NCBI RefSeq assembly: GCF_019195455.1
Contig: NZ_JAIMBW010000001.1
Span: 1,612,001 to 1,676,000 of the forward strand
DNA length: 64,000 bases
Reading direction: 5' to 3'
DNA from: Gymnodinialimonas phycosphaerae
GTDB taxonomy: Bacteria; Pseudomonadota; Alphaproteobacteria; Rhodobacterales; Rhodobacteraceae
Shown here one piece after another: positions 41,317 to 49,944 of this stretch (the stretch's first letter is position 1; each line of letters starts with the position of its first letter). The notes beneath the pieces were generated by a model. The model ran no database searches, was not told where the DNA came from, and was given only the letters and a program-made list of their open reading frames with translations. The translations under genes and the position numbers were made by a program.

Positions 41317-42243
41317 ATGACCCAAACCCACACCACACATGACGCGCTGGAAGATCCGCGCAATGCGGATATCCTGATCTACGTGAACGGGGATCTGGTC
41401 CACCGCGATGACGCAAAGGTCTCGGTCTACGACAGCGGCTTTCTTCTGGGCGACGGCATGTGGGAAGGGTTGCGCCTGTATGACGGGGTGTGGAGTTTCT
41501 TCGACGACCACATGGATCGCTTCTTCGACTCGTGCAAAGCGGTGTCGCTTGACGTCGGCATGGACCGTGCGGGGATATTTGCCGCGCTGGAGGCGACGCG
41601 AAAGGCCAATGACATGCACACGGATGTGCATTGCCGCCTGATGCTGACGCGCGGTGTGAAGGTGAAGCCGTTCCAGCACCCGTCGCTGTCACGCTCCGGC
41701 CCGACGCTGGTCATCATCTGCGAGCATTCCAAGCCCGTCGATCGCCTGCACGGCACGGGCATCCGGCTTGCGACAGTGCCACAGGTGCGGGGTCTGCCGA
41801 TGAGCCAGGACGCCAAATACAATAGTCACTCCAAGCTCAACTGCGTGATCGCCTGCCTTCAGGCCGAACAGGCGGGCGCCGATGAGGGGTTGATGCTGGA
41901 CCCCCATGGCTTTGTGAACACCACCAACGCGTGCAACTTTTTCATCGTGCGCAAGGGCGCGGTTTGGACCTCGACGGGCGATTACTGCATGAACGGCGTG
42001 ACGCGCCAAAAGGTCATCGATTTGTGTCGGGCCGAGGGCATCCCGATCTTCGAGAAGAATTTCTCTCTCTACGAAGCCGTCTCCGCCGATGAGGCCTTTC
42101 TGACGGGCACCTTCGGCGCGCAAACGCCGGTCGCCGAGATCGACGGAAAGGCGATTGGCACCGGCGACCGCCCCGTCACCGCACGGATCCAGGCGGCCTA
42201 TAAGGCTTTGATCGCCCGACATATTGCGGCACAGAAAGCCTGA
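41317..42243 (+). CDS. Class-IV PLP aminotransferase (D-amino-acid/branched-chain type)
   Basis: A 308-residue fold-type IV enzyme. It has ILIYVNGDLVHRDDAKVSVYDSGFLLGDGMWEGLRLYDG at the start, the PLP-lysine block AKYNSHSKLNCVIACLQAEQ, and the distal EGLMLDPHGFVNTTNACNFFIV and NGVTRQKVIDLCRAEGI motifs. It could be a D-alanine, branched-chain or omega-type transaminase; sequence alone does not decide. The start at 41317 follows a purine-rich stretch (CAGAGG); upstream in-frame ATGs would add a leader without family match. It stands alone between the small membrane gene and tRNA-Phe. Confidence 0.82.
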   Translation: MTQTHTTHDALEDPRNADILIYVNGDLVHRDDAKVSVYDSGFLLGDGMWEGLRLYDGVWSFFDDHMDRFFDSCKAVSLDVGMDRAGIFAALEATRKANDMHTDVHCRLMLTRGVKVKPFQHPSLSRSGPTLVIICEHSKPVDRLHGTGIRLATVPQVRGLPMSQDAKYNSHSKLNCVIACLQAEQAGADEGLMLDPHGFVNTTNACNFFIVRKGAVWTSTGDYCMNGVTRQKVIDLCRAEGIPIFEKNFSLYEAVSADEAFLTGTFGAQTPVAEIDGKAIGTGDRPVTARIQAAYKALIARHIAAQKA

Positions 42244-42474
42244 CGTGCCGCTCACGACCATGCAATCACGGTCCGTTCGCATAGGCTGATGCAGATCTGC
42301 GAACGTTATCGCGATCTTCCTGAAAAGAGCGCTCTTTGGGCGCGTTGCCAAGAAGATCGCCCCGGCATTCGCAGTGGGTCAGCCCCATCGCCGCGATTTC
42401 CGTCTTAGGGATGGTAGAATGAAGGCTGTAGCGACCGAAAGAAGCCGCTGCGTTCTCTGAGCCTTTGAGTTAAA
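42244..42474. other. Non-coding region beside the 3' end of tRNA-Phe, with an open minus-strand frame
   Basis: This region holds no convincing gene. On the minus strand, one frame running away from the tRNA 3' end is open for about 65 codons (containing KTEIAAMGLTHCECRGDLLG) but has no good start. It looks like the kind of dispersed intergenic or relic sequence found beside tRNA genes. No terminator was identified. Confidence 0.3.
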
Positions 42475-42549
42475 TGGTGCCCGGGGGCGGAATCGAACCA
42501 CCGACACGAGGATTTTCAATCCACTGCTCTACCCCTGAGCTACCCGGGC
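42475..42549 (-). tRNA. tRNA-Phe (GAA)
   Basis: Read on the minus strand, the 7-bp acceptor stem GCCCGGG/CCCGGGC, D arm GCTC/GAGC, anticodon loop TTGAAAA (anticodon GAA) and T arm with TTCGATT are intact, with encoded CCA at 42477-42475. The second anticodon-stem pair is a T-T mismatch (GTGGA opposite TCCTC); the corresponding E. coli stem is fully paired. Confidence 0.97.
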
Positions 42550-42652
42550 ACGGGTTCAGGAGCGTTGTGAAAAGCCCCTCGGGTGGGCGCGTTCTAGGGC
42601 GTTCCTGAGACGCTGTCCATAGCGACTTGCGGGTTTTTCGAACAGCTTGGTC

Positions 42653-42835
42653 TCAATGGATTTTCAGCGTCGCTTCAGCGGCCTCGTCCAACGCCTGCTC
42701 GGTGTCGTCCGGGTCTGTGGATGGCACCGCGTAGGACCCGTTCAACCATCGGCCCAGATCAACGTCGGCGCAGCGCCGCGAGCAGAAGGGGCGGTAGGTC
42801 GCATCGGTCTCTTTTTCGCAAATGGGGCAGGACAA
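42653..42835 (-). CDS. yacG: DNA gyrase inhibitor YacG (zinc-binding)
   Basis: A 60-residue protein with the YacG zinc motif: CPIC (residues 3-6) and CSRRC (18-22), then VDLGRWLNGSYAVP, the signature following the second Cys pair, and an acidic tail. YacG binds the GyrB C-terminal region and inhibits gyrase. It normally follows the maf/rng genes; here the lytic transglycosylase gene on the other strand separates it from rng. It ends 103 bases before tRNA-Phe. Confidence 0.92.
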   Translation of the reverse strand: MSCPICEKETDATYRPFCSRRCADVDLGRWLNGSYAVPSTDPDDTEQALDEAAEATLKIH

Positions 42836-42966
42836 CTCAGCACCTCCTGGTCGTGATTGGGCCTTTCATTGTGCGCGAGCAGATCGCCGCTCGCAAGTCT
42901 TCAACGCGCTCTGAGTGCTTGCAAAACAGGGGCTTGCGTCGTTACCTCTGGGAAAACAATCGAGGG

Positions 42967-44247
42967 ATGGGCACGTTGCGGATCACACGGCGGACATTCG
43001 GGGCGGGTGCGGCATCCTTGACGGTGGCGGGCTGTGTCGGCGGCCTTGACCTTGGCGGTGGAGGAGAGCGCGGCATCGGTGCTGCGGGTGACAGCGGGCC
43101 CTCGACGGACCCCGACTTCATGCCGCAGCCCAATGCCTCTTACGACACCTGGCTGGAGGGATTCCGGGGTCGGGCGCGGGCGGCCGGGATCTCGGAGGAT
43201 GCGATCACACGCGGATTGCGGGGGACGGGATATTTGCCCGGCGTCATTGAGCGAGACCGGAATCAAACTGAATTTCGGCGCTCCACCGAGGATTACCTGG
43301 CGCTTGTTGCGGGCGACGATGACGTCAGCCTGGGACGAACGCGGTTTGCCGGGCATCGCAGCGTGCTGGCCGAGGTCGAGGTGCGCTACGGTGTGCCGGC
43401 GGAAGTGTGCTGCGCCGTTTGGGGCGTGGAAAGCCGCTATGGCACTCGGTTGGGGGACATTCCGGTGATCTCTGCGGTGTCCACTTTGGCATGGGAAGGG
43501 CGGCGCGGGCGGTTCTTTGAGGCGCAGACGATTGCGGCGCTCAGGATCATCCAGAATGGTGACACGACACCCGAGCGCATGCTGGGATCGTGGGCGGGGG
43601 CGATGGGACATACACAATTTATTCCAACGACTTACGAAGAACACGCCGTAGATTTTCGCGGTGATGGGCGGCGCGATATCTGGTCCAGCGACCCGACCGA
43701 TTCCTTCGCCTCCACCGCCAGTTATTTAGCCCGCTCCGGCTGGCGGGCGGGGCAGCCGTGGGGGATGGAAGTCGCGCTGCCTTCGGGGTTTTCTGTCGCG
43801 ACGGGGCGCGACACGCGCCGCAGCGTCGCCAGTTGGAGCGAACTAGGCGTGCGACGGGCGGGCGGCGGTGCCCTGCCCGATCACGGGCAAGCGGCCCTTC
43901 ACGCGCCCGGCGGCGCTGGGGCGCCTGCCTGGATTTTGTTCCACAATTTCAATGTGATCCTGAGGTACAATAACTCTACCAACTACGGTATCGGGGTCGG
44001 ATACCTGTCAGATCGGATCAACGGAGGCGGGCCGTTGCGGCAAAGTTTCGGCGCCGATGACAGTGGTTTGACACAGGCCCAACGGCGCGAATTGCAGGAG
44101 CTGTTGAACCGCGCGGGGTATGACGCGGGCACGCCGGACGGGGTCATTGGAAGCGGCACCGAGGCCGCAATCAGCGCCTATCAGGCCGCCAACGGATTGC
44201 CCGTCACCGGGGAGCCGTCGGCCGCTTTGTTGCGGCGATTGAGGTAG
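42967..44247 (+). CDS. MltB-type lytic murein transglycosylase, probable Tat lipoprotein, with C-terminal peptidoglycan-binding domain
   Basis: A 426-residue enzyme cleaving peptidoglycan with formation of 1,6-anhydroMurNAc. The N-terminus MGTLRITRRTFGAGAASLTV combines a twin-arginine pattern (R8-R9-T-F) with a lipobox ending TVAGC23. The catalytic Glu lies in AVWGVESRYGTRLG, and the MltB pattern continues with GSWAGAMGHTQFIPTTY and NYGIGVGYLSDRI. The last 65 residues are a PG-binding domain (LQELLNRAGYDAGTPDGVIG). The start at 42967 follows GAGG. The gene is opposite in strand to the rng-maf-infA block it splits. Confidence 0.88.
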   Translation: MGTLRITRRTFGAGAASLTVAGCVGGLDLGGGGERGIGAAGDSGPSTDPDFMPQPNASYDTWLEGFRGRARAAGISEDAITRGLRGTGYLPGVIERDRNQTEFRRSTEDYLALVAGDDDVSLGRTRFAGHRSVLAEVEVRYGVPAEVCCAVWGVESRYGTRLGDIPVISAVSTLAWEGRRGRFFEAQTIAALRIIQNGDTTPERMLGSWAGAMGHTQFIPTTYEEHAVDFRGDGRRDIWSSDPTDSFASTASYLARSGWRAGQPWGMEVALPSGFSVATGRDTRRSVASWSELGVRRAGGGALPDHGQAALHAPGGAGAPAWILFHNFNVILRYNNSTNYGIGVGYLSDRINGGGPLRQSFGADDSGLTQAQRRELQELLNRAGYDAGTPDGVIGSGTEAAISAYQAANGLPVTGEPSAALLRRLR

Positions 44248-44326
44248 GAAAATGGGTGCCCTCAAGCTGTAGTTTTTCTGTAGTTTTTCTGTAACGACAC
44301 GCCCCTACATTCGCGTGCCTGCCCGC

Positions 44327-45361
44327 TTAGCCCGGCCAGACCTGCGACAGGGGCGCGCGGTCGCGCTTGCGCGTCAGCTCCAACATCCCCAGGGGCGTCC
44401 AGCCGGCCACGACCACATCGCCGCCACCCTGCCGGAAGGCCTTTTTCACGGCATCCTCCACCTGCTTGCGATCCCGCTTGGGCATCGGGGCGAGGTCCAG
44501 CGTGATCTGCCCGCCAAGCCCCTTGATCCGGGTCAGGCGTGGCAGGTCACGGACCAGCGCGAGGTTGGCCTTGAGGCCCGCCGCCAGCGAATGGTCGGCC
44601 CCGGTATTCACATCGATGGCCACCAGGGCGCGGGTCGCCTCGATGAACGCATAGGCACCGCCGGGCAACGCTTGGCGCGCGGCGAGGGCCATGTCGACGG
44701 CCTCCAGCACGCCATGGTCCGCGAACCCGCCCTCGATCACCTCATCGGGCGCGTCCCACTCGCGCCAGGCGCGGGTGTGGGCGTCGTCGGCATCCAGAAG
44801 CCATTCCGGCGGCCCCTCCATTTCGGACACGACCATCGTAGCGGTTTTGCACATGGCATAGATGTCATCATGGATCTCTTCCGCGTGTGCCCCGTCCGCC
44901 GACGATCGGACGATCAGGCCGTAGCCTTCCGTCGCCGCGCGGCTTTCGTGGGCGATCTCCAACAAACGGTCGCGCTCATCCTCGTCTCGGATCGCGCGGC
45001 TGACGTTGAGGCCCGGCTTAAAAGGCGTCACGATACAGTAGCGGGACTTGAAAATCAGGTCCGGCGTGACCGGGCTGGCTTTGCCCGGCTCTGCCACGCC
45101 CGAGACCTGCACAAGGAACGCGTCACCCGGCGCGATATCCTTCGCGCGGCGCATATAGCCCATGTGGCCGTCGCCCAGATGCAGGGTGATGCCGCCCTGC
45201 CCTTTCAGCGGACGGTCGGCTTTCGCGCGGGAGATCGCGCCGATGCCCGGGGGCGCGCCTTCGGGCGGATCAATGAAGATGTCGTGCAGCTTGCCGTCGA
45301 CCATGAGGGCAGCCGCGCGGCGGCCCGCGACCTCGTCCAGAAGAACAACAGTTCCCTTCAT
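44327..45361 (-). CDS. rng: Ribonuclease E/G family protein
   Basis: A 344-residue endoribonuclease of the short RNase G type. It has an S1-like N-terminal part ([20 protein letters not shown]), then the catalytic metal Asps in [14 protein letters not shown] and [16 protein letters not shown]. No Cys-x-x-Cys zinc link or long C-terminal scaffold is present, so it is shorter than E. coli RNase G (489) and far from RNase E. Its ATG overlaps the maf stop by 4 bases. A processing or rRNA-maturation role is likely. Confidence 0.85.
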   Translation of the reverse strand: MKGTVVLLDEVAGRRAAALMVDGKLHDIFIDPPEGAPPGIGAISRAKADRPLKGQGGITLHLGDGHMGYMRRAKDIAPGDAFLVQVSGVAEPGKASPVTPDLIFKSRYCIVTPFKPGLNVSRAIRDEDERDRLLEIAHESRAATEGYGLIVRSSADGAHAEEIHDDIYAMCKTATMVVSEMEGPPEWLLDADDAHTRAWREWDAPDEVIEGGFADHGVLEAVDMALAARQALPGGAYAFIEATRALVAIDVNTGADHSLAAGLKANLALVRDLPRLTRIKGLGGQITLDLAPMPKRDRKQVEDAVKKAFRQGGGDVVVAGWTPLGMLELTRKRDRAPLSQVWPG

Positions 45362-45930
45362 GTCTTCCACACCTCGATGCCTGCCGCCTGCAACAGGTTT
45401 GCGGTTTCGACCATCGGCAGGCCGACGATGGCGGAATGGCTGCCGGATATCCAAGGGAAGAACGCGCCTGCGGGGCCGTGGATGGCGTAGCCGCCCGCCT
45501 TGCCCTGCCAATCGCCGGTGGCGATGTAGCCATCCATCTCGACCTTGCTGAGACGTTTCATCTTCACGCGGGATTCCACGATGCGGGTCATCAGCTTGTC
45601 GTCGGTTTTCACCGCGATGCCGGTCAAAACGCGGTGACGGCGCCCGCCAAGAAGGGTGAGGAAGGCGCGGGCCTGGTCCGCGTCGGCGGGCTTGCCCAGG
45701 ATACGGCGGCCCAAGGCCACGGTGGTGTCGGCACACAGGACAACATCGCCGGGGTCGCGGTGCACGGCGTCCGCCTTGGCGCGAACAATGCGATCCACGT
45801 AGGGTTTGGGCAATTCGTTGGGCAGGGGATCTTCGTCGATATCGGGCGGACGGATATCATCGGGAGTGAGGCCCAAGACCGCCAGGATTTCAACGCGGCG
45901 CGGGCTGCCGGAGCCGAGGATCAGCCTCAT
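45358..45930 (-). CDS. maf: Maf-type nucleoside triphosphate pyrophosphatase
   Basis: A 190-residue house-cleaning pyrophosphatase acting on non-canonical or pyrimidine NTPs. The signature [16 protein letters not shown] is at the N-terminus, with [15 protein letters not shown] and a [29 protein letters not shown] block. It overlaps both neighbours by 4 bases (ATGA) in the order infA-hypothetical-maf-rng. Confidence 0.93.
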   Translation of the reverse strand: MRLILGSGSPRRVEILAVLGLTPDDIRPPDIDEDPLPNELPKPYVDRIVRAKADAVHRDPGDVVLCADTTVALGRRILGKPADADQARAFLTLLGGRRHRVLTGIAVKTDDKLMTRIVESRVKMKRLSKVEMDGYIATGDWQGKAGGYAIHGPAGAFFPWISGSHSAIVGLPMVETANLLQAAGIEVWKT

Positions 45931-46490
45931 TTAGCCAAACAGATGCGCGCGGCGGCGTTGTAGTCGCGCTGCATCCGTTCCATCCGGCGGTGGTCCTTGC
46001 CCTCGGGGATCACGAATTCCGACTTCTCGCCTTTGAACGACGTGTGGCGGAACTTGAACAGGTCGAACTCATCGGCCAGCTTCGCCCATTTCACAACGTC
46101 AGCATCATCCGTCAGCAGATGGCGCTGCGCTTTTCGGACAGGCTTGGGGTTGAGGTAGTCGAAGGCCCAATCGCTGTCGCGGATGAACAGGACCTGCGCC
46201 TCGCCATCGATGGGGGGCGTGATGTCGACCAGTTTGCCGTCGCGTTCCACCATTACGTGGCGCTGCGCCTCCAGCCAGAAGCCAGTGAGTTCCCACACCA
46301 GCCAGCCGAAGACGGGTTTTTCGCCCGCAAGGATGACGTTGTAAAACGGCTGATCCTCGATCGCACCGACGGCGGGGGCGACGTCGACCAATTCGGCAAC
46401 GCCATCGCCAAGGCCCGCCGCATAGGCGGTGACCGCGTCCGACATTTCGGGCGTGGTGATGGTGCGTTCAGTATTGCTTTGGGCAGTCAC
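45927..46490 (-). CDS. Hypothetical protein between infA and maf, 187 residues
   Basis: GTG start. No family is recognised. The protein is soluble, with aromatic-rich segments [20 protein letters not shown] and [20 protein letters not shown], and a charged C-terminus ([22 protein letters not shown]). It sits six bases after infA and overlaps maf by 4 bases, so it is co-translated with them. In relatives I recall infA directly followed by maf, so this gene may be an addition. Confidence 0.65.
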   Translation of the reverse strand: MTAQSNTERTITTPEMSDAVTAYAAGLGDGVAELVDVAPAVGAIEDQPFYNVILAGEKPVFGWLVWELTGFWLEAQRHVMVERDGKLVDITPPIDGEAQVLFIRDSDWAFDYLNPKPVRKAQRHLLTDDADVVKWAKLADEFDLFKFRHTSFKGEKSEFVIPEGKDHRRMERMQRDYNAAARICLAK

Positions 46491-46496
46491 GGACCG

Positions 46497-46715
46497 TTAC
46501 TTGAAGCGATAGTTGATCCGGCCCTTGGTCAGATCATAGGGGGTCATTTCTACCTGGACTTTGTCGCCTGCCAGAACCCGAATGCGGTTCTTACGCATCT
46601 TGCCTGCCGTATGCGCGATGATCTCATGGCCGTTTTCGAGCTCGACCCGGAATGTCGCGTTGGGCAGGAGTTCCTTCACGACGCCAGGAAATTCGAGCAT
46701 CTCTTCCTTAGCCAT
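46497..46715 (-). CDS. infA: Translation initiation factor IF-1
   Basis: A 72-residue OB-fold protein, exactly the family length: [20 protein letters not shown], then [21 protein letters not shown] and the end GRINYRFK. The ATG at 46715 is the conserved start. It heads the leftward infA-hypothetical-maf-rng operon. Confidence 0.97.
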   Translation of the reverse strand: MAKEEMLEFPGVVKELLPNATFRVELENGHEIIAHTAGKMRKNRIRVLAGDKVQVEMTPYDLTKGRINYRFK

Positions 46716-46784
46716 GTGTACTCCATCAGTTGCGCCCCGTAGGTGGGGCTGGTGGCGGGTAAATGCGCCTAAACCCAAAGGGTT

Positions 46785-47672
46785 TCAAGGCAAATCGCCG
46801 TTTTCGGCGATCTTGGCGGCGGCAGCGCTTTCGGGCCAATGGGCGTGGTTGAAGACAGAGCCTTCGGCGCGGACCCGGTGGACGGCGGCGATATCAACCT
46901 CGGCGTAGGTCCAGCCGGGGGTGTTGAGCGCCCCTTCCGCGACGATCCCCGTGGCTGGAAACCCAAGATCGGGCGGGCCGTAAACGCCCGCAATCCCTAC
47001 GTTTTCATCCACCGCCGGGGACCACTTCGCAGCGCCCACGGTGGGCGATTGCACGGTGATGCACTGCCCCTCCAACGCGCGGGCCATGGCGCCGATGCGC
47101 ACACGGGAGTAACCCGCGAGGCTGTCGGTGCACGACGGGCAGAGGATGATTTCAGCCCCCTGATCGATCAACGCGCGGCCCAGAAGCGGAAATTCCGCGT
47201 CGTAGCAGATGAGGATACCGATGCGCCCAAGGGCCGTGTCGATGACCGCCAGGGGCTCACCGGGGACGACATTCCAATGCTCCCGCTCGAACCGGGTCAT
47301 GATCTGCTTGTCCTGTTGGCCCAGGTAGCCCTCGGGCCCGAAGAGAGAGGCCTGGTTCGTCGGCCGCTCGGCCCCTTCGTGGAAGACCGGACCAGAGGGG
47401 GCGAGGATGTGAACGCCGTAGCCTTCCGCCAGCGACGCGGTGAGGGCGTCGGCATCCTCGGCATAACTGGCGGCGGCATGCAGAGAGGCCTCCAGATCGC
47501 CCGCAGCCGCCGCGCCCACGAGCCCCGCAAGCTCCATCCGGCCATATTCGGGGAAGACCAGCAGATCCGCCCCCTGCCCCGCCGCCTCACGCACCCAGGC
47601 GATCTGTTTCTCGGCATAGGCGGGAAAGTCCGGCAGAAGGTCCAGCGGATAGGCTGCGGTGGCGATTTTCAT
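46785..47672 (-). CDS. Carbon-nitrogen hydrolase (nitrilase superfamily)
   Basis: A 295-residue amidase/nitrilase-fold enzyme with the Glu-Lys-Cys triad: Glu in LLVFPEYGRMEL, Lys in QQDKQIMTRFE, and Cys in GILICYDAEFPLLGRAL. It probably hydrolyses a small amide. Its start overlaps the stop of the GNAT gene by 4 bases. Nitrilase-GNAT neighbours or fusions are known in other bacteria, so the two likely act together on one metabolite. No N-terminal signal is present. The substrate is unknown. Confidence 0.85.
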   Translation of the reverse strand: MKIATAAYPLDLLPDFPAYAEKQIAWVREAAGQGADLLVFPEYGRMELAGLVGAAAAGDLEASLHAAASYAEDADALTASLAEGYGVHILAPSGPVFHEGAERPTNQASLFGPEGYLGQQDKQIMTRFEREHWNVVPGEPLAVIDTALGRIGILICYDAEFPLLGRALIDQGAEIILCPSCTDSLAGYSRVRIGAMARALEGQCITVQSPTVGAAKWSPAVDENVGIAGVYGPPDLGFPATGIVAEGALNTPGWTYAEVDIAAVHRVRAEGSVFNHAHWPESAAAAKIAENGDLP

Positions 47673-48244
47673 AGGGCTTTGATCCAGACTTGCAGGGTTT
47701 TTAAGGTCTCGGCGGTGTCACCGATATCGTTCCATGAGAATTGCGCCGTGGTGCCCGTTTGCGGCGTGTAGCCCCGCGCGCGCCAGAACCGGTCGAGGGG
47801 GCGGTAATTGGCGGGTTTGGCGGGGTGATCGGCGCGGCGGATCACGGCGCAGAAGGCGGAATGGGACGCGCCAAGGTGGCGGGCATGTGCCTCGCGCAGG
47901 TCAAAGAAACGGTGGCCTATCCCCTGGCCGCGGTAGGCGGGCAGCAGCACGCTTTCGGCGCAGTAGAAGGTATCGGGCGGCAGCGCCGCCGAGATCTGGG
48001 CCGCGTCGGCGTGGTGTTCCAGGGGCATGCCGGTCGCCGCGCCGACGATGTCATTCCCTTCCAGGGCGGCCACAAGAACGGCACCGGGCGTGTCGCGGTA
48101 GGATCGGAGGTAATGGGATTCGTAGTCCGCATCCCCTTGATAAAGGTAGGGAAAGGCGGCGAAAACCTCGACCCGCAAACGCGCGAGATCGGGGAGTGCC
48201 CGGGTCAGGGCATCGCCGGTGAGGGCCGTAACCGCCAAACTCAT
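47669..48244 (-). CDS. GNAT-family N-acetyltransferase
   Basis: A 191-residue acetyl-CoA-dependent transferase. The acetyl-CoA loop is LLPAYRGQGIGHRFFDLREAHA (R/Q-x-x-G-x-G/A), preceded by VLVAALEGNDIVGAATGMPL. The C-terminal half, with PANYRPLDRFWRARGYTPQ, resembles GNATs paired with carbon-nitrogen hydrolases. It is translationally coupled to the nitrilase gene. The acceptor is not predictable. Confidence 0.82.
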   Translation of the reverse strand: MSLAVTALTGDALTRALPDLARLRVEVFAAFPYLYQGDADYESHYLRSYRDTPGAVLVAALEGNDIVGAATGMPLEHHADAAQISAALPPDTFYCAESVLLPAYRGQGIGHRFFDLREAHARHLGASHSAFCAVIRRADHPAKPANYRPLDRFWRARGYTPQTGTTAQFSWNDIGDTAETLKTLQVWIKAL

Positions 48245-48254
48245 GGGCGGGCGC

Positions 48255-48656
48255 TCATGCCGATACCTGGGCCATCCAGTCGGCCAGATTGTAATAGGTC
48301 ACGACGCGGGTGATCTTGCCGTCTTCGACGGAAAAGAACCCGCCTGCGGGCAGCGTGTAGGTCTGGCCCTTCGCTTCAGGCAGGCCCTCGTCCGTGACAA
48401 GGTAGGTGCCGTTGACGGTGAACTCTGCCGCCGCACGGGTGCCATCCCTGGACGTCATGACCACGATATCGGTGAGGGTTTCACGGTAGCAGCGGGTCAT
48501 GTGGGCGCAAAACGCGCGAAACGCATCGGTGCCGATGCGCACGCCCCCCTCGTTCACGTGGTGGGCCACGTCGGGGGAGAGGCAGGCGATCATCGCCTCC
48601 GTATCGGAGGCGTTGAAGGCGGCGTAGTAGCGGGTGATGAGGGCGTGGGTGTCCAT
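48255..48656 (-). CDS. Nuclear transport factor 2-like (SnoaL-fold) protein
   Basis: A 133-residue cone-shaped alpha+beta protein: MDTHALITRYYAAFNASDTEAMIACLSPDVAHHVNEGG is the classic NTF2/SnoaL start, followed by strands (AAAEFTVNGTYLVTD, YTLPAGGFFSVEDGKITRVV). Such proteins can be isomerases, hydratases or simple ligand binders. It ends 10 bases before the GNAT gene starts, so it is likely in the same transcript. Confidence 0.82.
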   Translation of the reverse strand: MDTHALITRYYAAFNASDTEAMIACLSPDVAHHVNEGGVRIGTDAFRAFCAHMTRCYRETLTDIVVMTSRDGTRAAAEFTVNGTYLVTDEGLPEAKGQTYTLPAGGFFSVEDGKITRVVTYYNLADWMAQVSA

Positions 48657-48754
48657 GGGCGGAAGATAGGGGCGGAAGGCCGAAGAGGGAAGATCGGCTT
48701 TTGCGGCGCGGCGTGGGCACCCGCCGCGTTGATCGCTGCGATCTTTTCCCCCGC

Positions 48755-49861
48755 TCAGGCCCCAGACGGGAGCCCCCCGGTGCTGCGCCCTTGTCGGCTT
48801 GGACGGCGCCATGTCTGTTCCGCCAGCAACGCGCGTTCCGCGTCCGTGGCGAACCGTCTGTCCCAATCCGCGATCGCGGGCTCGATGGCGCGAAACCATA
48901 GGGGCGAGATCGGGGCGATCAACGACATGATCCCCGGGCTCAACGGCAGGATCGGCATATCGTCTTTGACCCGCAGGTCCCAGTAGGGAAGGCTTGGCGT
49001 CGTATGGTGGTGCGAATGGCTGGTCATATTGAGCATATAGCCGGAACTGATCGTGCGCCGCGAATTCCACGAATGGCGAGGGCAGCAAGGGGTTCCGGGC
49101 ACGCGGATCAGACCATAATGCGCGATGTAGGAGATGCTTTCGATGGCACGCATCGCGATCAGGGCCGCGACAACGGCGACCAGAAGGCCGATCCAACCAA
49201 AGACCAGCACTGCGAACAGAAGATAGGCGACCTCCAGTATGTGGCCCCGCAGCGCGGCGTTCGAAAGGCTCCACACGGATTTGTCCAAGTGACGCATCCG
49301 CTTGGCGGCGAAATTCCACGCCCAGAGGTTCTGGCTGACCACGGATCTGCGGAAGTACGCGACGAAGGGCTCTCCACGCTTGGCGGAGACTGCGTCATCT
49401 GCGGTGCACACGGCGGCGTGGTGTCGGTAGACATGATCGATGATGCTGGAGGTATGCAGGCAAGGCGCGATGACGGCCCGGCCAAGTTCCACATCCAGAC
49501 GGTTGCGGGAATGGGCCAGCTCATGGCCCACATCGACGGCCCCCAGACCCAGGAGCTGCCCCAGCGTCAGGATAACGCCGACAACGCCGATCCAGCTGTG
49601 CGCCGAGGTGGCTGCCATCAAGGAAGTGACGATCAGAACGGCCTGAAGCGCCACGATCAGGTAGACCAAGGCCTTGCCGCTGATCCCGACATCCAGACGG
49701 TCATCGTAGTCGGAACGATCGTCGAACCGATCAAGGACCAAGGCCAGAAGGACCACGACCCCAAAGCCCAGAAAGGTATAGCCGTCGCCCAGGATCATCC
49801 CGGCAATCGCGATGCATTGCGTGGCCGGAAGCAATAGAAATTTGGCAGGTAGAAACCGCAT
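48755..49861 (-). CDS. AlkB-like membrane diiron hydroxylase/desaturase
   Basis: A 368-residue integral-membrane protein with about six hydrophobic segments and histidine boxes like alkane 1-monooxygenase: HELAHS (113-118), HVYRHH (143-148), H248 in SYIAHYG, and SHSHHH (281-286). The context around the second and third boxes (ADDAVSAKRGEPF; NMTSHSHHHTTPSLPYWDLR) parallels AlkB more than acyl-lipid desaturases. It should hydroxylate or desaturate a lipid- or alkane-like substrate with rubredoxin/ferredoxin electrons, none of which are encoded nearby. A start 24 bases upstream is possible. It neighbours the MMPL exporter. Confidence 0.8.
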   Translation of the reverse strand: MRFLPAKFLLLPATQCIAIAGMILGDGYTFLGFGVVVLLALVLDRFDDRSDYDDRLDVGISGKALVYLIVALQAVLIVTSLMAATSAHSWIGVVGVILTLGQLLGLGAVDVGHELAHSRNRLDVELGRAVIAPCLHTSSIIDHVYRHHAAVCTADDAVSAKRGEPFVAYFRRSVVSQNLWAWNFAAKRMRHLDKSVWSLSNAALRGHILEVAYLLFAVLVFGWIGLLVAVVAALIAMRAIESISYIAHYGLIRVPGTPCCPRHSWNSRRTISSGYMLNMTSHSHHHTTPSLPYWDLRVKDDMPILPLSPGIMSLIAPISPLWFRAIEPAIADWDRRFATDAERALLAEQTWRRPSRQGRSTGGLPSGA

Positions 49862-49944
49862 TGTTACCCCATCTTTTTCGTGCACGTCCCGTGTGCGGGA
49901 CCATTATATTTGGCGTGCACGACGCCCGAAGTGCGCTGGATCAA

